DNA of 64,000 nucleotides, from positions 1 through 64,000 of the forward strand of contig NZ_SMZO01000012.1 in assembly GCF_004358675.1 (NCBI RefSeq). The letters are read 5' to 3'. Numbering within the stretch: the stretch's first letter is position 1; each line of letters opens with the position of its first letter. The position numbers and the translations under genes are program-made. Shown here one piece after another: positions 1-11,819 of this stretch. Under the pieces are notes generated by a model, which saw only the letters and a list, made by a program, of their open reading frames with translations, was not told where the DNA came from and ran no database searches. Origin of the DNA: Meridianimarinicoccus aquatilis (GTDB taxonomy: Bacteria > Pseudomonadota > Alphaproteobacteria > Rhodobacterales > Rhodobacteraceae).

Positions 1-372
1 GACCTGCGCGCCGGACGCACCCGGATCGGCCCGCATCGAACAGACCTTGGGGCAACTTACATCGCCAAGGATGTGGCCGCCGCGCAATGCTCCACCGGCG
101 AGCAAAAGGCGATGCTCATCTCGCTTATTCTGGCCAATGCCCGCGCCCTTGCCCATGACACCGGTGCGGCCCCCATCCTCTTGTTGGATGAAGTCGCGGC
201 CCATCTTGATGCTGCCCGCCGCGCCGCCCTTTATGATGATATTTGCGCGCTGGGATCGCAAGCATGGTTGACCGGCACCGGGCCAGAGCTGTTCACCGAA
301 CTCGGTTCGCGCGCTCAGCATTTGACCGTCACCGACCAGGATGGCGAAAGCCACATCGCCTCCGCAGACTAA
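1..372 (+). CDS. recF: DNA replication and repair protein RecF, C-terminal part (cut by window edge)
   Basis: The frame is open from the first base and ends at 370-372. Only the last ~123 residues are present. RecF is an SMC-like ATPase that helps load RecA at gaps. The segment carries RIGPHRTDL, then STGEQKAML (ABC-type signature region, Q-rich turn) and LLLDEVAAHLD (Walker B/D-loop), in the order seen in RecF C-termini. A RecF tail followed shortly by gyrB fits the common bacterial dnaA-dnaN-recF-gyrB origin neighbourhood, so the replication origin is probably just left of this window (inference). Confidence 0.93.
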   Translation, partial: DLRAGRTRIGPHRTDLGATYIAKDVAAAQCSTGEQKAMLISLILANARALAHDTGAAPILLLDEVAAHLDAARRAALYDDICALGSQAWLTGTGPELFTELGSRAQHLTVTDQDGESHIASAD

Positions 373-484
373 GATCACAGGCGTCAAACGCTTGATCGAC
401 ACCTGTCATAGACATGTCACACGCCTGATTTCGCCCCATTCGTTGGGGACTTGCGACCGCGCCGCGCCCGCCTTAGACGACATT

Positions 485-1105
485 ATGACCCTTCATCTCG
501 CAGATCTTGCGCTCTATGCGCTTGCGCTTTTCGTGCTGTTCCTGACCCCCGGTCCGGTTTGGCTCGCCTTGTCTGCTCGGGCCATGTCCGGCGGCTTCAC
601 CGCAGCTTGGCCGCTTGCTCTTGGCGTCGTCGTAGGCGATGCGGTCTGGCCATTTCTCGCCATCCTTGGCGTCAGTTGGATCGTGTCTGAGTTCGCTGAA
701 TTCATGACAGTTTTGCGACTGTTGGGTACCGGGGTCTTTATATGGATGGGGATTTCGCTGATCCGAAACGCGGACCGCCAGATCGGATCTGACAGTCGAC
801 TGACAAGACCCGGAAAGCTGGCCGGTTTCATCGCGGGCGTTGTCGTGATCCTCGGGAACCCAAAGGCGATCTTGTTCTATATGGGCGTCCTGCCCGGTTT
901 CTTTGACCTATCCGCAGTCACCGGCCCAGACATTGCCGCTATTGTCGCGCTTTCGATTGCCATCCCCTTGATAGGGAACCTTATTTTTTCACTCTTGATC
1001 GATCGGGCCAGACGAGTTTTGACCAGCCCCCGCGCCCTGCGCCGCATGAATTTGACGGCCGGGTATCTCTTGATCTTCGTTGGACTGGTTATCCCGTTCA
1101 CCTAA
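485..1105 (+). CDS. LysE family translocator (amino-acid/small-molecule exporter)
   Basis: A 206-residue, strongly hydrophobic protein with about six predicted membrane segments. The N-terminal FLTPGPVWLALSARAMSGG matches the LysE/RhtB family signature (helix 1 followed by PGP and a G-rich turn), and a later GNPKAILFYMG is the second conserved family motif. Proteins of this family export basic or neutral amino acids across the inner membrane; the substrate here cannot be read from sequence. The ATG at 485 was chosen because the family normally starts a few residues before helix 1; the frame is open further upstream but that part is not hydrophobic and overlaps the intergenic spacer. It sits between recF and gyrB, an unusual insertion in that pair. 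Confidence 0.85.
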   Translation: MTLHLADLALYALALFVLFLTPGPVWLALSARAMSGGFTAAWPLALGVVVGDAVWPFLAILGVSWIVSEFAEFMTVLRLLGTGVFIWMGISLIRNADRQIGSDSRLTRPGKLAGFIAGVVVILGNPKAILFYMGVLPGFFDLSAVTGPDIAAIVALSIAIPLIGNLIFSLLIDRARRVLTSPRALRRMNLTAGYLLIFVGLVIPFT

Positions 1106-1127
1106 GCCGAATTTTGGCCGCTAACGC

Positions 1128-1156
1128 GTGACATTCCCTGCCCTCGCCGGTATAAA
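1128..1156 (+). promoter_or_regulatory. Predicted sigma70-type promoter of gyrB
   Basis: GTGACA at 1128-1133 (one mismatch to TTGACA) is followed after exactly 17 nt by TATAAA at 1151-1156. The predicted start would lie about 20 nt before the gyrB ATG at 1184, leaving room for the AAGG ribosome-binding sequence at 1171. It suggests gyrB has its own promoter rather than depending on recF/lysE read-through. Confidence 0.6.
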
Positions 1157-1180
1157 ATGTCATAAAAATGAAGGGCATGA

Positions 1181-3601
<2,421 letters not shown>

Positions 3602-3697
3602 ATCCCTGTAGGATCGCGTCAATTGTGCGCCATACCCCTAAGTTTGCGCGGGATTCCTCAACGGTTTCCCCGGCCTTCTTGTGGTATGGGTTTTCAT

Positions 3698-3768
3698 GAG
3701 ACAAGCGACAAAAAAGGTCGTGCAAGCCCCGCACCGGTGATCCGGTACGGGGCTTTTTGTCTTGTCTC
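3698..3768. terminator. Nested hairpin terminator between gyrB and mlaC
   Basis: The inner stem AAGCCCCG (3724-3731) pairs with CGGGGCTT (3748-3755), with ACCGG/CCGGT continuing inside after a C/A mismatch, and is followed by T5: a classic rho-independent terminator on the plus strand. It is enclosed by an outer stem, GAGACAAG (3698-3705) with CTTGTCTC (3761-3768) and ACAAAAA (3708-3714) with TTTTTGT (3754-3760). On the minus strand the A-rich arm supplies a T-run, so it could serve both convergent genes. Confidence 0.8.
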
Positions 3769-3791
3769 GCGGCGGCTTTGCAGCCCGCGCC

Positions 3792-4385
3792 TTAGGACTT
3801 AAGTTGTTGGGTCAACTTTGAGACACTGCCGCCCGCTTTGTCCAAAAGCGAGCCAATCTCGGTCCGCTCGGTGGTGAGCATGTTGATACCTTCGATGATC
3901 ACGTTGAACACTTTGGGGCTGCCTGAGCGATCAGAAATGTGGAAATCAACCGCGACGGGGCTTTGACCACGAAGGTCGGCGGTGCTTTGCACTACGGTAA
4001 CCTTACCTTCGGCCTTCACGCGCTTGATCTTGATGTCACCGCCTTTGAATTCCTGGAAACGTCGGCCGTACTTGTCCGCCACATACCCGGAATATGCATC
4101 CGTAAACGCGCGCAATTCAGATGCGCTTGCAGATCTCGCCGCGACTCCAAGAGAAAAACGCGCGATCGTTGGAACATCAGCGTAACGATCAAAGATGCTT
4201 TCAAAATCCTTCAGGATCGCACTTGTCGATTTACCCGAATTAATCGTTTTCTGGATGTCTGCAACCAGCGAGGTCACAAGCTTTTGCGCCTGCGCATCTG
4301 TCAGCGCCAAGGCCGCGCCGGGCATTGCCACTGCTGCGCCCAAAAGCCCTGCGAAACCGCGCCGGGTGAGAGTCAAATCATTCAC
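3792..4385 (-). CDS. mlaC: MlaC-type periplasmic phospholipid-binding protein (Ttg2/MlaC family)
   Basis: 197 residues from a GTG at 4385 that has AGGAG just upstream and overlaps the mlaA stop by 8 nt (GTGAATGA). The N-terminus LTLTRRGFAGLLGAA is a twin-arginine-type signal (RR at 8-9) followed by a hydrophobic stretch and an ALA-L cleavage site near residue 27. The mature part has the MlaC pattern: helical start LTDAQAQKLVTSLV, FDRYADVPTIARFSLG, YVADKYGRRFQEF and the terminal LLDKAGGSVSKLTQQL. MlaC shuttles phospholipids between the outer-membrane MlaA complex and the inner-membrane MlaFEDB transporter. No mlaFED genes lie nearby. An upstream in-frame ATG at 4400 is possible but lies inside mlaA. 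Confidence 0.88.
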   Translation of the reverse strand: MNDLTLTRRGFAGLLGAAVAMPGAALALTDAQAQKLVTSLVADIQKTINSGKSTSAILKDFESIFDRYADVPTIARFSLGVAARSASASELRAFTDAYSGYVADKYGRRFQEFKGGDIKIKRVKAEGKVTVVQSTADLRGQSPVAVDFHISDRSGSPKVFNVIIEGINMLTTERTEIGSLLDKAGGSVSKLTQQLKS

Positions 4386-5136
4386 CGTATAGCTCCTCAT
4401 AAGGGTCGATGGCGGCTGCGTTAGACGTATCGCCCAACTGGAACCGCCGGTTATCAAGATAAATTAGCCGCAACTGCGCGTAACTGTCACCGCTTTCGTA
4501 AAGCACTCCGTCGACAGTATCGGCGAACTCGTAACGGTAATCCACTGCCTCGGCCACGTAGGTACCAGCAGGTATATAAGATGCCGGGGCATCAAGCCCA
4601 ATGAAGGACAACGGGTTCAAGAAAACGTCAACGACTTCACCGACAAGAGCGCGCTGCGTGTAGGGGCCAAACAGTGGCACTTCAACATAGGCCCCTTCGC
4701 CAGCACCCCAAACAAAAAGCGTCTCACCGAAATCTGTACTGCGATCTTCAAGGCCCATGGATGTAGCTGGATCGAAGATCCCGAACACACCGACGGTCGT
4801 ATTTACGAGAAACCGGAAAAAGTTGTGAACGGTATTCTCGCCGCGCCCCTGCAAGCCCGCATTGATCGTGTCAGCGGGCAGACTGAAATGCGACTGTATG
4901 TTGTTCAACCGTTGACGAAGATACCCCGGCACAACGGTGCCGTAAGCGCGCGATACCGGCCTGAATACCATTCGGTCGAATTCTTTGTTAAACTCATGTA
5001 CGTCCCTGTTCGCGGTTTCATAGGGATCGTTGAATTCTGAACCCGGAGGGGAACTGGCGGTGCAGCCCGACAACGCCAGGGCGGTCACAAGCGCAAGCCC
5101 TGCACTGCGCCAACCGGCTCTTCTGGAGTTTAACAT
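4378..5136 (-). CDS. mlaA: MlaA (VacJ) outer-membrane lipid asymmetry lipoprotein
   Basis: 252 residues from the ATG at 5136, which has AGGTGG eight nt upstream; an ATG 12 codons earlier lacks this. The signal peptide ends in a lipobox LSGC with Cys25 as the lipidated residue. The mature protein opens with NDPYETANRDVHEFN and continues with INAGLQGRGENTVHNFFRFLVNTTVG, FGETLFVWGAGEGAYVEVPLFGP and DPYEELYGE, all in the order typical of MlaA. MlaA removes misplaced phospholipids from the outer leaflet of the outer membrane and passes them to MlaC, encoded immediately downstream in overlap. Confidence 0.94.
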   Translation of the reverse strand: MLNSRRAGWRSAGLALVTALALSGCTASSPPGSEFNDPYETANRDVHEFNKEFDRMVFRPVSRAYGTVVPGYLRQRLNNIQSHFSLPADTINAGLQGRGENTVHNFFRFLVNTTVGVFGIFDPATSMGLEDRSTDFGETLFVWGAGEGAYVEVPLFGPYTQRALVGEVVDVFLNPLSFIGLDAPASYIPAGTYVAEAVDYRYEFADTVDGVLYESGDSYAQLRLIYLDNRRFQLGDTSNAAAIDPYEELYGE

Positions 5137-5307
5137 GTCAATGACCACCTTTATTCCAGCCCCTTGTAACAACTACCGCACACATAGTAGATTCACATTT
5201 ACTGCACCACACACTCGCGATGCCGTGAGCAAGTGATCCAAGTCAAGTAACATAAGACTAGGACCCGTCATAAAGCACGGAAACACGTTTCGCAAAGGGA
5301 CAGGACA

Positions 5308-7038
5308 ATGAGCGCCAAAGACAGCGCGGGATACCAGGAACTGGCCAAGGCCCGCGCGGAAAGCAAATCGCTTTACTGGTTTGTCGGGATTTTTAGCGCT
5401 TTTGTGAACCTTCTGATGCTGACTGGTCCGATTTTCATGTTGCAGGTCTATGACCGCGTCTTGGGAAGCGGATCAGAAGCAACGCTGGTCGCGCTCGCGT
5501 CGCTGGTGGCATTTTTGTACCTGATGATGGGTTTTCTTGACTACGTCCGCGGTCGGGTTTTGGCACGTATTGGTGCCAGATTTCAGTCTCGGCTCGATAA
5601 ACGTGTGTTTTCTGCCGCAATCGAAGATGCGGCGCGCAGTGACGTCACCGCTTCGTCTGCGGGCGTTCGGGATCTTGAGACCGTTCAACGCTTCCTTGCC
5701 TCACCAGTTCTCAGCGCCGTTTTTGATGTGCCCTTCACGCCCATTTTCCTTGCCGGTATCTTTATCTTCCACCCTTGGTTGGGCGTTCTCGCGATCAGCG
5801 GCGGGACGATCTTGGTCCTGACAACGTTTTCCAACCAGATCCGAACGCGTGAACCGGTCCTGCGCTCCAGCATCGCGACAGCCGAAGCCGATCGCATGTC
5901 TGAGCGACTCAAGAACGAAGCCGACATGGTGCAAAGCCTTGGCATGCGCAGTGCCGCGTTCAGCCGCTGGAACAGCATTCGGACGCGCGCGCTATCGCTG
6001 GGGTTGAAAGCCAGCGATGCGCAGGGGGGCTATTCCGCCGGAACAAAGACATTCCGCCTGTTTCTACAGTCCGCGATGCTCGCACTTGGGGCCTATCTTG
6101 TTCTCAACGAACAGATGACAGCAGGTGGAATGATCGCTGCTTCCATTTTGATGGGCCGCGCACTGGCACCAATAGAGATGGCCGTTGGTCAATGGGCCCT
6201 TGTGCAAGGCGCGATGCGTAGTTGGAATAATCTTGCTGAACTGCTGACAAAGATCCCTGAGCGTAAACGCCGCACCGACCTGCCACGCCCACGCGCCATA
6301 TTGGATGTGTCCAGCGCGACAGTTTTGCCGCCGGGGCAACATCAGGCATCCTTGCGACTGGCCACGTTCCGTTTGGAACCCGGCGATGCGATTGGCGTGA
6401 TCGGTCCATCCGGTGCCGGCAAATCCACATTGGCCCGAGCCCTGACCGGCGCATGGCCGCCCGCAGGTGGATTTATCCGCCTAGATGGCGCCACATTGGA
6501 GCAGTATGACCCCGACACGCTTGGTCGCTACATCGGATACTTGCCTCAAAAGGTTCAACTCTTTGATGGGACGATCGCCGAGAACATCGCCCGGCTCGAC
6601 CCAAATGCCAGCGACGAGGACATAATCAAAGCCGCAAAGAAAGCGGACGCGCATGATATGATCCTCAAGCAACCGCGCGGTTACGACACGCTTCTGTCTG
6701 TCGGCGGAGGAAATTTGTCTGGCGGTCAAATCCAACGTGTTGGCCTAGCGCGCGCTTTGTATGGCGATCCAGTCGTCCTTGTTCTAGACGAGCCAAATTC
6801 CAATTTGGACAACGAAGGATCCAAGGCTTTGAACGAGGCGATCAAAGCCATGAAGGCCGAGGGTAAGGGCGTATTGATTATGGCGCACAGACCTGCGGCA
6901 ATTCAGGAATGCACAAAGCTTCTGGTCCTTGATGGCGGGGCTGTGCGCGCCTTTGGCCCCCGCGACGAAGTACTCGGTAAGACCGTTAAAAACGCTGGAG
7001 AGATCATGACATCCCAGGTGCAAGGAGGCATCTCATGA
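5308..7038 (+). CDS. Type I secretion ABC transporter, permease/ATPase (PrtD/LapB-like)
   Basis: 576 residues, the usual size for PrtD-type exporters without a C39 or CLD domain. The N-terminal half (about residues 20-310) has about six membrane helices including [21 protein letters not shown]. The C-terminal half is the nucleotide-binding domain: Walker [11 protein letters not shown] (about 367), Q-loop YLPQKVQLF, signature [15 protein letters not shown] (about 470), Walker [10 protein letters not shown] (about 491) and the H-loop MAHRP (about 530). It energises one-step export of RTX-like substrates. It is translationally coupled (ATGA) to an HlyD adaptor; no RTX substrate or TolC gene is in the window. 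AGGACA precedes the ATG. Confidence 0.93.
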   Translation: MSAKDSAGYQELAKARAESKSLYWFVGIFSAFVNLLMLTGPIFMLQVYDRVLGSGSEATLVALASLVAFLYLMMGFLDYVRGRVLARIGARFQSRLDKRVFSAAIEDAARSDVTASSAGVRDLETVQRFLASPVLSAVFDVPFTPIFLAGIFIFHPWLGVLAISGGTILVLTTFSNQIRTREPVLRSSIATAEADRMSERLKNEADMVQSLGMRSAAFSRWNSIRTRALSLGLKASDAQGGYSAGTKTFRLFLQSAMLALGAYLVLNEQMTAGGMIAASILMGRALAPIEMAVGQWALVQGAMRSWNNLAELLTKIPERKRRTDLPRPRAILDVSSATVLPPGQHQASLRLATFRLEPGDAIGVIGPSGAGKSTLARALTGAWPPAGGFIRLDGATLEQYDPDTLGRYIGYLPQKVQLFDGTIAENIARLDPNASDEDIIKAAKKADAHDMILKQPRGYDTLLSVGGGNLSGGQIQRVGLARALYGDPVVLVLDEPNSNLDNEGSKALNEAIKAMKAEGKGVLIMAHRPAAIQECTKLLVLDGGAVRAFGPRDEVLGKTVKNAGEIMTSQVQGGIS

Positions 7039-8354
7039 CACAAGAACCAGACCCATTGGACGACAATTGGTCAGCGCGAAAGCCGCTGCTTATTGGTTTT
7101 GTCGTGTTGCTCATTTTGGTCGGTGGCTTCGGAAGCTGGGCGGTATTCACACAAATCGCGGGGGCAGTCGTCGCCTCGGGGCGGATTGAAGTCGATCAAA
7201 ATCGACAGGTTGTTCAGCACATTGATGGTGGCACAGTCGAAGAAATCTTCGTCCGCGACGGTGTGATCGTGTCTGAAAGCGACGTTCTGTTGCGACTGGA
7301 CGGATCCACGATGCGATCAGAGTTGGCAATAACCGAAGGCCAGTTATACGAAATCAAGGCACGCCGCGCTCGGCTTCAAGCGGAACGCGACGGGCTTGAT
7401 ACCGTCACATTTGACGAAGACCTCCTGTTAATCTCGGAAACCAACCCCGCGATTGCCGAAGTCATGGAAGGTCAGCGCAATCTGTTCTCGGCGCGCCGCG
7501 AGTCGCTCGACCGTGAAAAAGAGCAACTGACAAAGCGGCGCGGACAGATCGAAAGCCAAGTCGAAGGCATTGATGCACAGATCGCCGCTTTGGGCACTCA
7601 GTTAGACCTGATGCGCGAAGAACTCGCTGATCAGCAGACCCTACTCGACAGCGGACTTGCGCAGAAATCGCGGATTCTCGCGTTGCGCCGAGAAGAGGCG
7701 CGGCTCAGCGGCTCGCTCGGGGAATTGCAGGCATCCTTGGCTGAGAACGAAGGCCGGATGACCGAAATAGACATTCAGATCATCGGCTTGGTGAATCAGC
7801 AGCGCGAAGAAGCCATCACCCAACTGCGCGATATGCTGTCCCGCGAATTTGAACTGGTGGAGCAACGCCGCGCATTGAAAGACCGGATTGGCCGGCTGGA
7901 GATCAAGGCCCCCTTGGCCGGTGTGGTTTATGACATGCGGGTCTTTGCAGAACAGTCTGTCATCCGGCCAGCCGACCCTGTTCTTTACATTATTCCACAG
8001 GATCGACCGCTCATTATCAGCACGCGCATTCAACCAACCAACATCGACCAAGTCTATCCGGGGCAGGATGTCAGTTTGCGCTTTTCCGCTTTGGACTCAC
8101 GCTCTACGCCGCAACTGGTAGGGACGGTCATGCGGCTGTCGGCTGATGCGTTTACCGACGAGCAGCGGGGCACCAGCTACTACACCGCCGAACTGGTCTT
8201 GAAGGAAGGCGAGATTGAACGCTTGCCCGAAGACGTCACCTTGCTGCCGGGTATGCCGGTGGAAGCCTTCATCAAAACCAACGAACGTACGCCTTTGGCC
8301 TATTTGGTCAAACCGCTTGCCGATTATTTCATCAAGGCGTTCCGCGAAAGCTGA
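7035..8354 (+). CDS. HlyD family type I secretion membrane-fusion protein
   Basis: 439 residues. A short cytoplasmic N-terminus is followed by a single membrane helix ([21 protein letters not shown], about 17-38), the first half-lipoyl motif with [15 protein letters not shown] (about 56-70), a long heptad-rich coiled coil (about 110-290), and the returning lipoyl/beta-barrel part with [15 protein letters not shown] (about 290-304) and a C-terminal [15 protein letters not shown] block typical of PrtE/HlyD adaptors. It bridges the ABC exporter encoded upstream to an outer-membrane channel. The start overlaps the exporter stop by 4 nt. Confidence 0.93.
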   Translation: MTQEPDPLDDNWSARKPLLIGFVVLLILVGGFGSWAVFTQIAGAVVASGRIEVDQNRQVVQHIDGGTVEEIFVRDGVIVSESDVLLRLDGSTMRSELAITEGQLYEIKARRARLQAERDGLDTVTFDEDLLLISETNPAIAEVMEGQRNLFSARRESLDREKEQLTKRRGQIESQVEGIDAQIAALGTQLDLMREELADQQTLLDSGLAQKSRILALRREEARLSGSLGELQASLAENEGRMTEIDIQIIGLVNQQREEAITQLRDMLSREFELVEQRRALKDRIGRLEIKAPLAGVVYDMRVFAEQSVIRPADPVLYIIPQDRPLIISTRIQPTNIDQVYPGQDVSLRFSALDSRSTPQLVGTVMRLSADAFTDEQRGTSYYTAELVLKEGEIERLPEDVTLLPGMPVEAFIKTNERTPLAYLVKPLADYFIKAFRES

Positions 8355-8391
8355 TCGTCCCCCTAATTCTGCACATCTGACGGAGCCATCA

Positions 8392-8856
8392 ATGACCCCC
8401 GAAATCCAAGCCCGCCTATCCGATTTGGGCCTCGAACTTCCTGCTGCGCCGGCCCCGGCGGCAAATTATGTATCGTTCGTTCAAACTGGTGATCTGCTTC
8501 ATGTTTCGGGGCAGGTTGCAGCGGACGCATCTGGGTTCATCATCGGCAAACTTGGCGACTCCATGGATGTGGATGCGGGCGTCGCAGCCGCACAGCGCTG
8601 TGCGCTCAGTCTGCTGGCACAGGTAAATGCCGCTTGCGATGGCGACCTGTCACGGCTCAAGCGCGTAGTGAAGCTGGGCGGGTTTGTGAACTGCACGTCA
8701 GACTTCACGGATCAGCCCAAGGTCATCAATGGCGCGTCCGACTTTTTTGCCGCTGTTTTGGGCGATGCTGCACCCCATGCTCGGTCAGCCGTCGGTGTGT
8801 CGTCTCTGCCATTCGGCGTTGCGGTTGAGATTGATGGGATTTTCCAAATCGATTGA
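8392..8856 (+). CDS. RidA family protein (YjgF/YER057c/UK114)
   Basis: 154 residues, beginning MTPEIQARLSDLGLELP and containing HVSGQVAADASGF, the conserved LGGFVNCTSDFTDQPKVINGAS segment and the terminal GVSSLPFGVAVEIDGIF. RidA proteins deaminate reactive enamine/imine intermediates, but this longer UK114-like subgroup is not proven to have that activity. The ATG at 8392 follows GGAG and gives the usual family N-terminus; the open frame upstream is antisense-like sequence inside the HlyD gene. It begins 37 nt after the HlyD gene. Confidence 0.85.
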   Translation: MTPEIQARLSDLGLELPAAPAPAANYVSFVQTGDLLHVSGQVAADASGFIIGKLGDSMDVDAGVAAAQRCALSLLAQVNAACDGDLSRLKRVVKLGGFVNCTSDFTDQPKVINGASDFFAAVLGDAAPHARSAVGVSSLPFGVAVEIDGIFQID

Positions 8857-8927
8857 GGAGCGCAGCTTGACCTGTAGCATACCGGGACCAAATGCTGTCT
8901 TGGACTTAGCGACAGGCACAGCACTCC

Positions 8928-10118
8928 ATGCCCGATGATATGATCGAGGTGACGGCCCACGTTTCACTGGCCGACATTCCAGAGACCGAGTGGGATGCGT
9001 GTGCCTGCCCAGAAACGGCAGACGGCGCTCCCCCGCTCGACCCATTTACGACGCACAGGTTTCTCTCGGCACTCGAAAACAGCGGCTCTGTCGGCCCCGG
9101 CACTGGCTGGGAGCCGCGCTATCTGGCAGCCCGGCACGAAGACGGCACTTTAATTGCTGTGGCGCCGCTTTATGCCAAATCACACAGTCAGGGCGAGTAT
9201 ATCTTCGATCACAACTGGGCTCATGCCTATGAGAACGCAGGGGGTGACTATTACCCCAAACTGCAAATTGCGGTGCCGTTTACACCTGCAACCGGCAGGC
9301 GGTTCCTTGTGCGGCCCGGCTATGAAATGGTCGGACATCGTGCGCTCGCACAAGGGGCTTTGCAGGTCGCCAGGAAATACGGTGTTTCATCGGTTCATGT
9401 AACGTTTTGCACCGAAGACGAGGTCGCGCTGGCAAAGGATCTGGGCATGATGCCCCGTGCCAGCCAACAGTTTCACTGGCTCAACCGCGGCTATCGCGAT
9501 TTTGGCGCCTTTCTTGGCGACCTGTCGTCGCGCAAGCGCAAGAATATCCGCAAAGAACGCGCAACTGCACAGGCATTCGGGGGCACAATTGTTTCGCTCA
9601 CCGGCGACGCAATTCAACCGGAACACTGGGATGCGTTCTGGGAGTTCTATCAGGATACCGGCGCGCGAAAATGGGGCACACCCTATTTGTCACGTGCGTT
9701 CTTTGACCATGCTCAAGACACCTTGCGGGACGACATGCTGCTTGTGCTGGCCCTAAGAGACGGGCGCCCAGTTGCTGGCGCGTTGAACTTTATCGGCCAG
9801 AAGACGTTGTATGGCAGGTACTGGGGAGCTATCGAAGACTATCCCTGCCTGCACTTCGAGTGCTGCTATTATCAAGCCATCGACTTCGCGATCGCCAAAG
9901 GGCTGGATCGAGTCGAGGCAGGCGCGCAAGGGGCACACAAGCTCGCGCGCGGATATCTGCCCGTAGCCTGCCATTCGATGCACTGGATCGCAGATCCTGG
10001 CTTTGCCCGCGCGGTTGCCCAGTTTCTTGATGCCGAAGCCGCCGCGGTGGACGAAGACATAGAGGTGCTCACCTCATACGGTCCATTTCGCAAAACCCAA
10101 TCGGCAATCGACCCTTAG
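8928..10118 (+). CDS. FemAB-like/GNAT-fold protein of the DUF482 (peptidogalycan biosynthesis) family
   Basis: 396 residues. The recognisable family blocks are [21 protein letters not shown] near the N-terminus, [27 protein letters not shown] (split here as two adjacent motifs, about residues 100-125), [15 protein letters not shown] (about 203-217), [21 protein letters not shown] (about 290-310) and [14 protein letters not shown] (about 330-343). These make up the DUF482 proteins, a double GNAT-like fold related to FemAB transferases. The biochemical role is not established. It lies between RidA and phhB and ends 23 nt before phhB, so co-transcription is likely. Confidence 0.82.
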   Translation: MPDDMIEVTAHVSLADIPETEWDACACPETADGAPPLDPFTTHRFLSALENSGSVGPGTGWEPRYLAARHEDGTLIAVAPLYAKSHSQGEYIFDHNWAHAYENAGGDYYPKLQIAVPFTPATGRRFLVRPGYEMVGHRALAQGALQVARKYGVSSVHVTFCTEDEVALAKDLGMMPRASQQFHWLNRGYRDFGAFLGDLSSRKRKNIRKERATAQAFGGTIVSLTGDAIQPEHWDAFWEFYQDTGARKWGTPYLSRAFFDHAQDTLRDDMLLVLALRDGRPVAGALNFIGQKTLYGRYWGAIEDYPCLHFECCYYQAIDFAIAKGLDRVEAGAQGAHKLARGYLPVACHSMHWIADPGFARAVAQFLDAEAAAVDEDIEVLTSYGPFRKTQSAIDP

Positions 10119-10141
10119 CAGTAGTCCATGACGGAGCTTCC

Positions 10142-10423
10142 ATGACCAAAACTCTTGCAGACCGCAGCGTGCTTGACCCTGTATTGGACCGTGGCTGGGC
10201 CATGACCGACGGTCGCGACGCGATTACCAAGACGTTCACGTTCAGCGATTTCACCGAGGCCTTTGCGTGGATGACTCGCGCTGCCTTGTTCGCGGAAAAG
10301 ATGGATCACCACCCGGAATGGTTTAATGTGTACAAAACCGTGACGGTCACTCTTTCAACCCATGACGCTGGCGGTCTGTCTCAACTCGATGTGAAACTGG
10401 CCGACAAACTTGACGGAATTTGA
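10142..10423 (+). CDS. phhB: 4a-hydroxytetrahydrobiopterin dehydratase (PCD/DCoH)
   Basis: 93 residues, normal size. The active-site block [20 protein letters not shown] holds the adjacent histidines and the WFNVY motif of pterin-4a-carbinolamine dehydratases, followed by [13 protein letters not shown]. The enzyme recycles oxidised tetrahydropterin cofactor after aromatic hydroxylation. No phenylalanine hydroxylase gene is nearby, so its pterin partner here is unknown. CGGAG precedes the ATG. A bidirectional hairpin terminator follows within 10 nt. Confidence 0.93.
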   Translation: MTKTLADRSVLDPVLDRGWAMTDGRDAITKTFTFSDFTEAFAWMTRAALFAEKMDHHPEWFNVYKTVTVTLSTHDAGGLSQLDVKLADKLDGI

Positions 10424-10431
10424 ACGAAAAA

Positions 10432-10448
10432 GGGGGCCAAAAGCCCCC
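10432..10448. terminator. Bidirectional hairpin terminator between phhB and the peroxiredoxin gene
   Basis: GGGGGC (10432-10437) pairs perfectly with GCCCCC (10443-10448) around a 5-nt loop. The plus-strand upstream side is GAAAAA, which gives a T-run when read on the minus strand, so the element best terminates the leftward peroxiredoxin gene; it may also stop phhB. Confidence 0.7.
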
Positions 10449-10500
10449 ATGACCTGTTCGGGCCCAAGCTTCTCGGCGGGTGACTGCCGCCAAAGCCGCC

Positions 10501-10989
10501 TTAGATAGCTTGCAAAAGCGCCTCTCCGCCGGACGTTTCGCAAACGCCGGGGTTCTCTTCCAGATGCATAACCTTGACGACGCCGTCTTCGGCCATCAGG
10601 GCGAAGCGCTTGCATCGACCGTGAAGCCCCACGGGGGGTGCGTCAAAAGACAAGCCCATTGCACTGGTCAACGCGCCATCGGCATCCGCCAGCATCCGAA
10701 TACCTGCTTCTGCTGCGCCGGTTGAAGAGCCCCATGCGGCCATCACAAACGGGTCGTTCACCGACACACAGATAATCTCATCAACGCCCTTTTCCGCAAA
10801 TCCGTCTTTGGTACGGATGAAGCTTGGGACATGCGCCGCATCACACGTGCGCGTGAAAGCACCTGGCAACCCGAAAATCACCACCTTGCGACCTTTCGAT
10901 AGCGAAGAAAGCGTGACCGATCCCGGCCCCTCTTCGCCAAAATACAGCAAGTCCGCCTCGGGTAGCGTATCTCCGACAGCAATCGTCAT
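10501..10989 (-). CDS. Peroxiredoxin, Prx5/AhpE-like (thiol peroxidase)
   Basis: 162 residues from the ATG at 10989 (MTIAVGDTLPEADL). The peroxidatic motif is GLPGAFTRTCDAAHVPSF with Cys49; the common family form has P where this has R47 (PGAFTPTC). Then VSVNDPFVMAAWG and a second cysteine in ENPGVCETSGGEALL near the C-terminus, a candidate resolving Cys. The family reduces hydrogen peroxide and organic hydroperoxides with glutaredoxin or thioredoxin. A longer in-frame open region upstream overlaps the divergent rsmD and is not used. AGGAAAC lies just before the start. Confidence 0.92.
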   Translation of the reverse strand: MTIAVGDTLPEADLLYFGEEGPGSVTLSSLSKGRKVVIFGLPGAFTRTCDAAHVPSFIRTKDGFAEKGVDEIICVSVNDPFVMAAWGSSTGAAEAGIRMLADADGALTSAMGLSFDAPPVGLHGRCKRFALMAEDGVVKVMHLEENPGVCETSGGEALLQAI

Positions 10990-11118
10990 GGTTAGGTTTC
11001 CTTCCCTGTTTGCCAGTGTCAAAAAGGGATATAGGGCACCCGCGCAACCCTCGCCAGAACGGAGATGCCAGATGCAGATTATTCCCGTCCAAACGGTGCC
11101 ATCAGGTCGGGTAAGCCG

Positions 11119-11688
11119 ATGAGAATCGTAGCAGGCCGCTTTGGGGGGGTGCGTTTGGCGGCACTTGGGAAGGGCGACGCAGGCGCGCATCTGCGCCCCA
11201 CGGCTGACCGGGTCCGAGAGAGCCTGTTCAGTGCGCTGGCCAGTCGGCCCGATGATCCGGTGGACGGCGCCCAAGTGCTTGACCTGTTCGCCGGTACAGG
11301 AGCTTTGGGGCTAGAAGCCCTGTCGCGCGGCGCGCACCATGCAGTGTTTGTAGATAGCGGCAGAACAGCTCTGCGCCTGCTGCGCGAGAATATCGCCAAG
11401 ACGCGGTGCGAGGCTGAAGCGACGATCATCACCAAAGATGCGACCCGGCTCACTCCCGGCCAAGCTGCCGCGCCAGCTACCTTGGTGTTTCTGGATCCGC
11501 CCTATGGCAAAAGCCTCGGCAACAGAGCGCTTGCGACCGCCGTCGCAGGCGGATGGATCGCCCACGGCGCGTTAATTGTCTGGGAAGAAAGCACCCCGCA
11601 AGAGCCACCACAGGGCTTTCGGCTAGACAGCGCGCGGCGTTATGGCGACACGCACATCACCCTGATGACGGCAAACCTCGCGGGCTGA
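11119..11688 (+). CDS. rsmD: 16S rRNA (guanine966-N2)-methyltransferase RsmD
   Basis: 189 residues from ATG 11119, giving the family start MRIVAGRFGG; an upstream in-frame start at 11065 would add 18 residues not seen in RsmD. Rossmann SAM-binding motif DLFAGTGALGLEALSRGA (about 55-72), RPTADRVRESLFSAL substrate-side helix, and catalytic FLDPPYGK (about 124-131, the DPPY of N2-guanine methyltransferases). It methylates G966 of 16S rRNA in the small subunit. It is divergent from the peroxiredoxin gene with about 130 bp between. Confidence 0.94.
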   Translation: MRIVAGRFGGVRLAALGKGDAGAHLRPTADRVRESLFSALASRPDDPVDGAQVLDLFAGTGALGLEALSRGAHHAVFVDSGRTALRLLRENIAKTRCEAEATIITKDATRLTPGQAAAPATLVFLDPPYGKSLGNRALATAVAGGWIAHGALIVWEESTPQEPPQGFRLDSARRYGDTHITLMTANLAG

Positions 11689-11787
11689 GACACACCACGC
11701 CCGGGTTTGAAGCCCTCCGTCCAGGCACGCATGTCCGCAGGCGAAGCCTGCCACGCCCAACGGGATGAGACATCGCATGATGTCGAA

Positions 11788-11815
11788 GACGGGCGGGAGC
11801 ATCCCCCGCCCTGTC
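11788..11815 (-). terminator. Hairpin downstream of dctP
   Basis: GACGGGCGGG (11788-11797) pairs with CCCGCCCTGTC (11805-11815) with a single bulge and a 7-nt loop. It lies 5 nt past the dctP stop on the minus strand and about 100 nt past the rsmD stop. The T-run on either side is weak, so it may be a terminator or a 3'-end stabilising stem. Confidence 0.45.
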
Positions 11816-11819
11816 TCGC

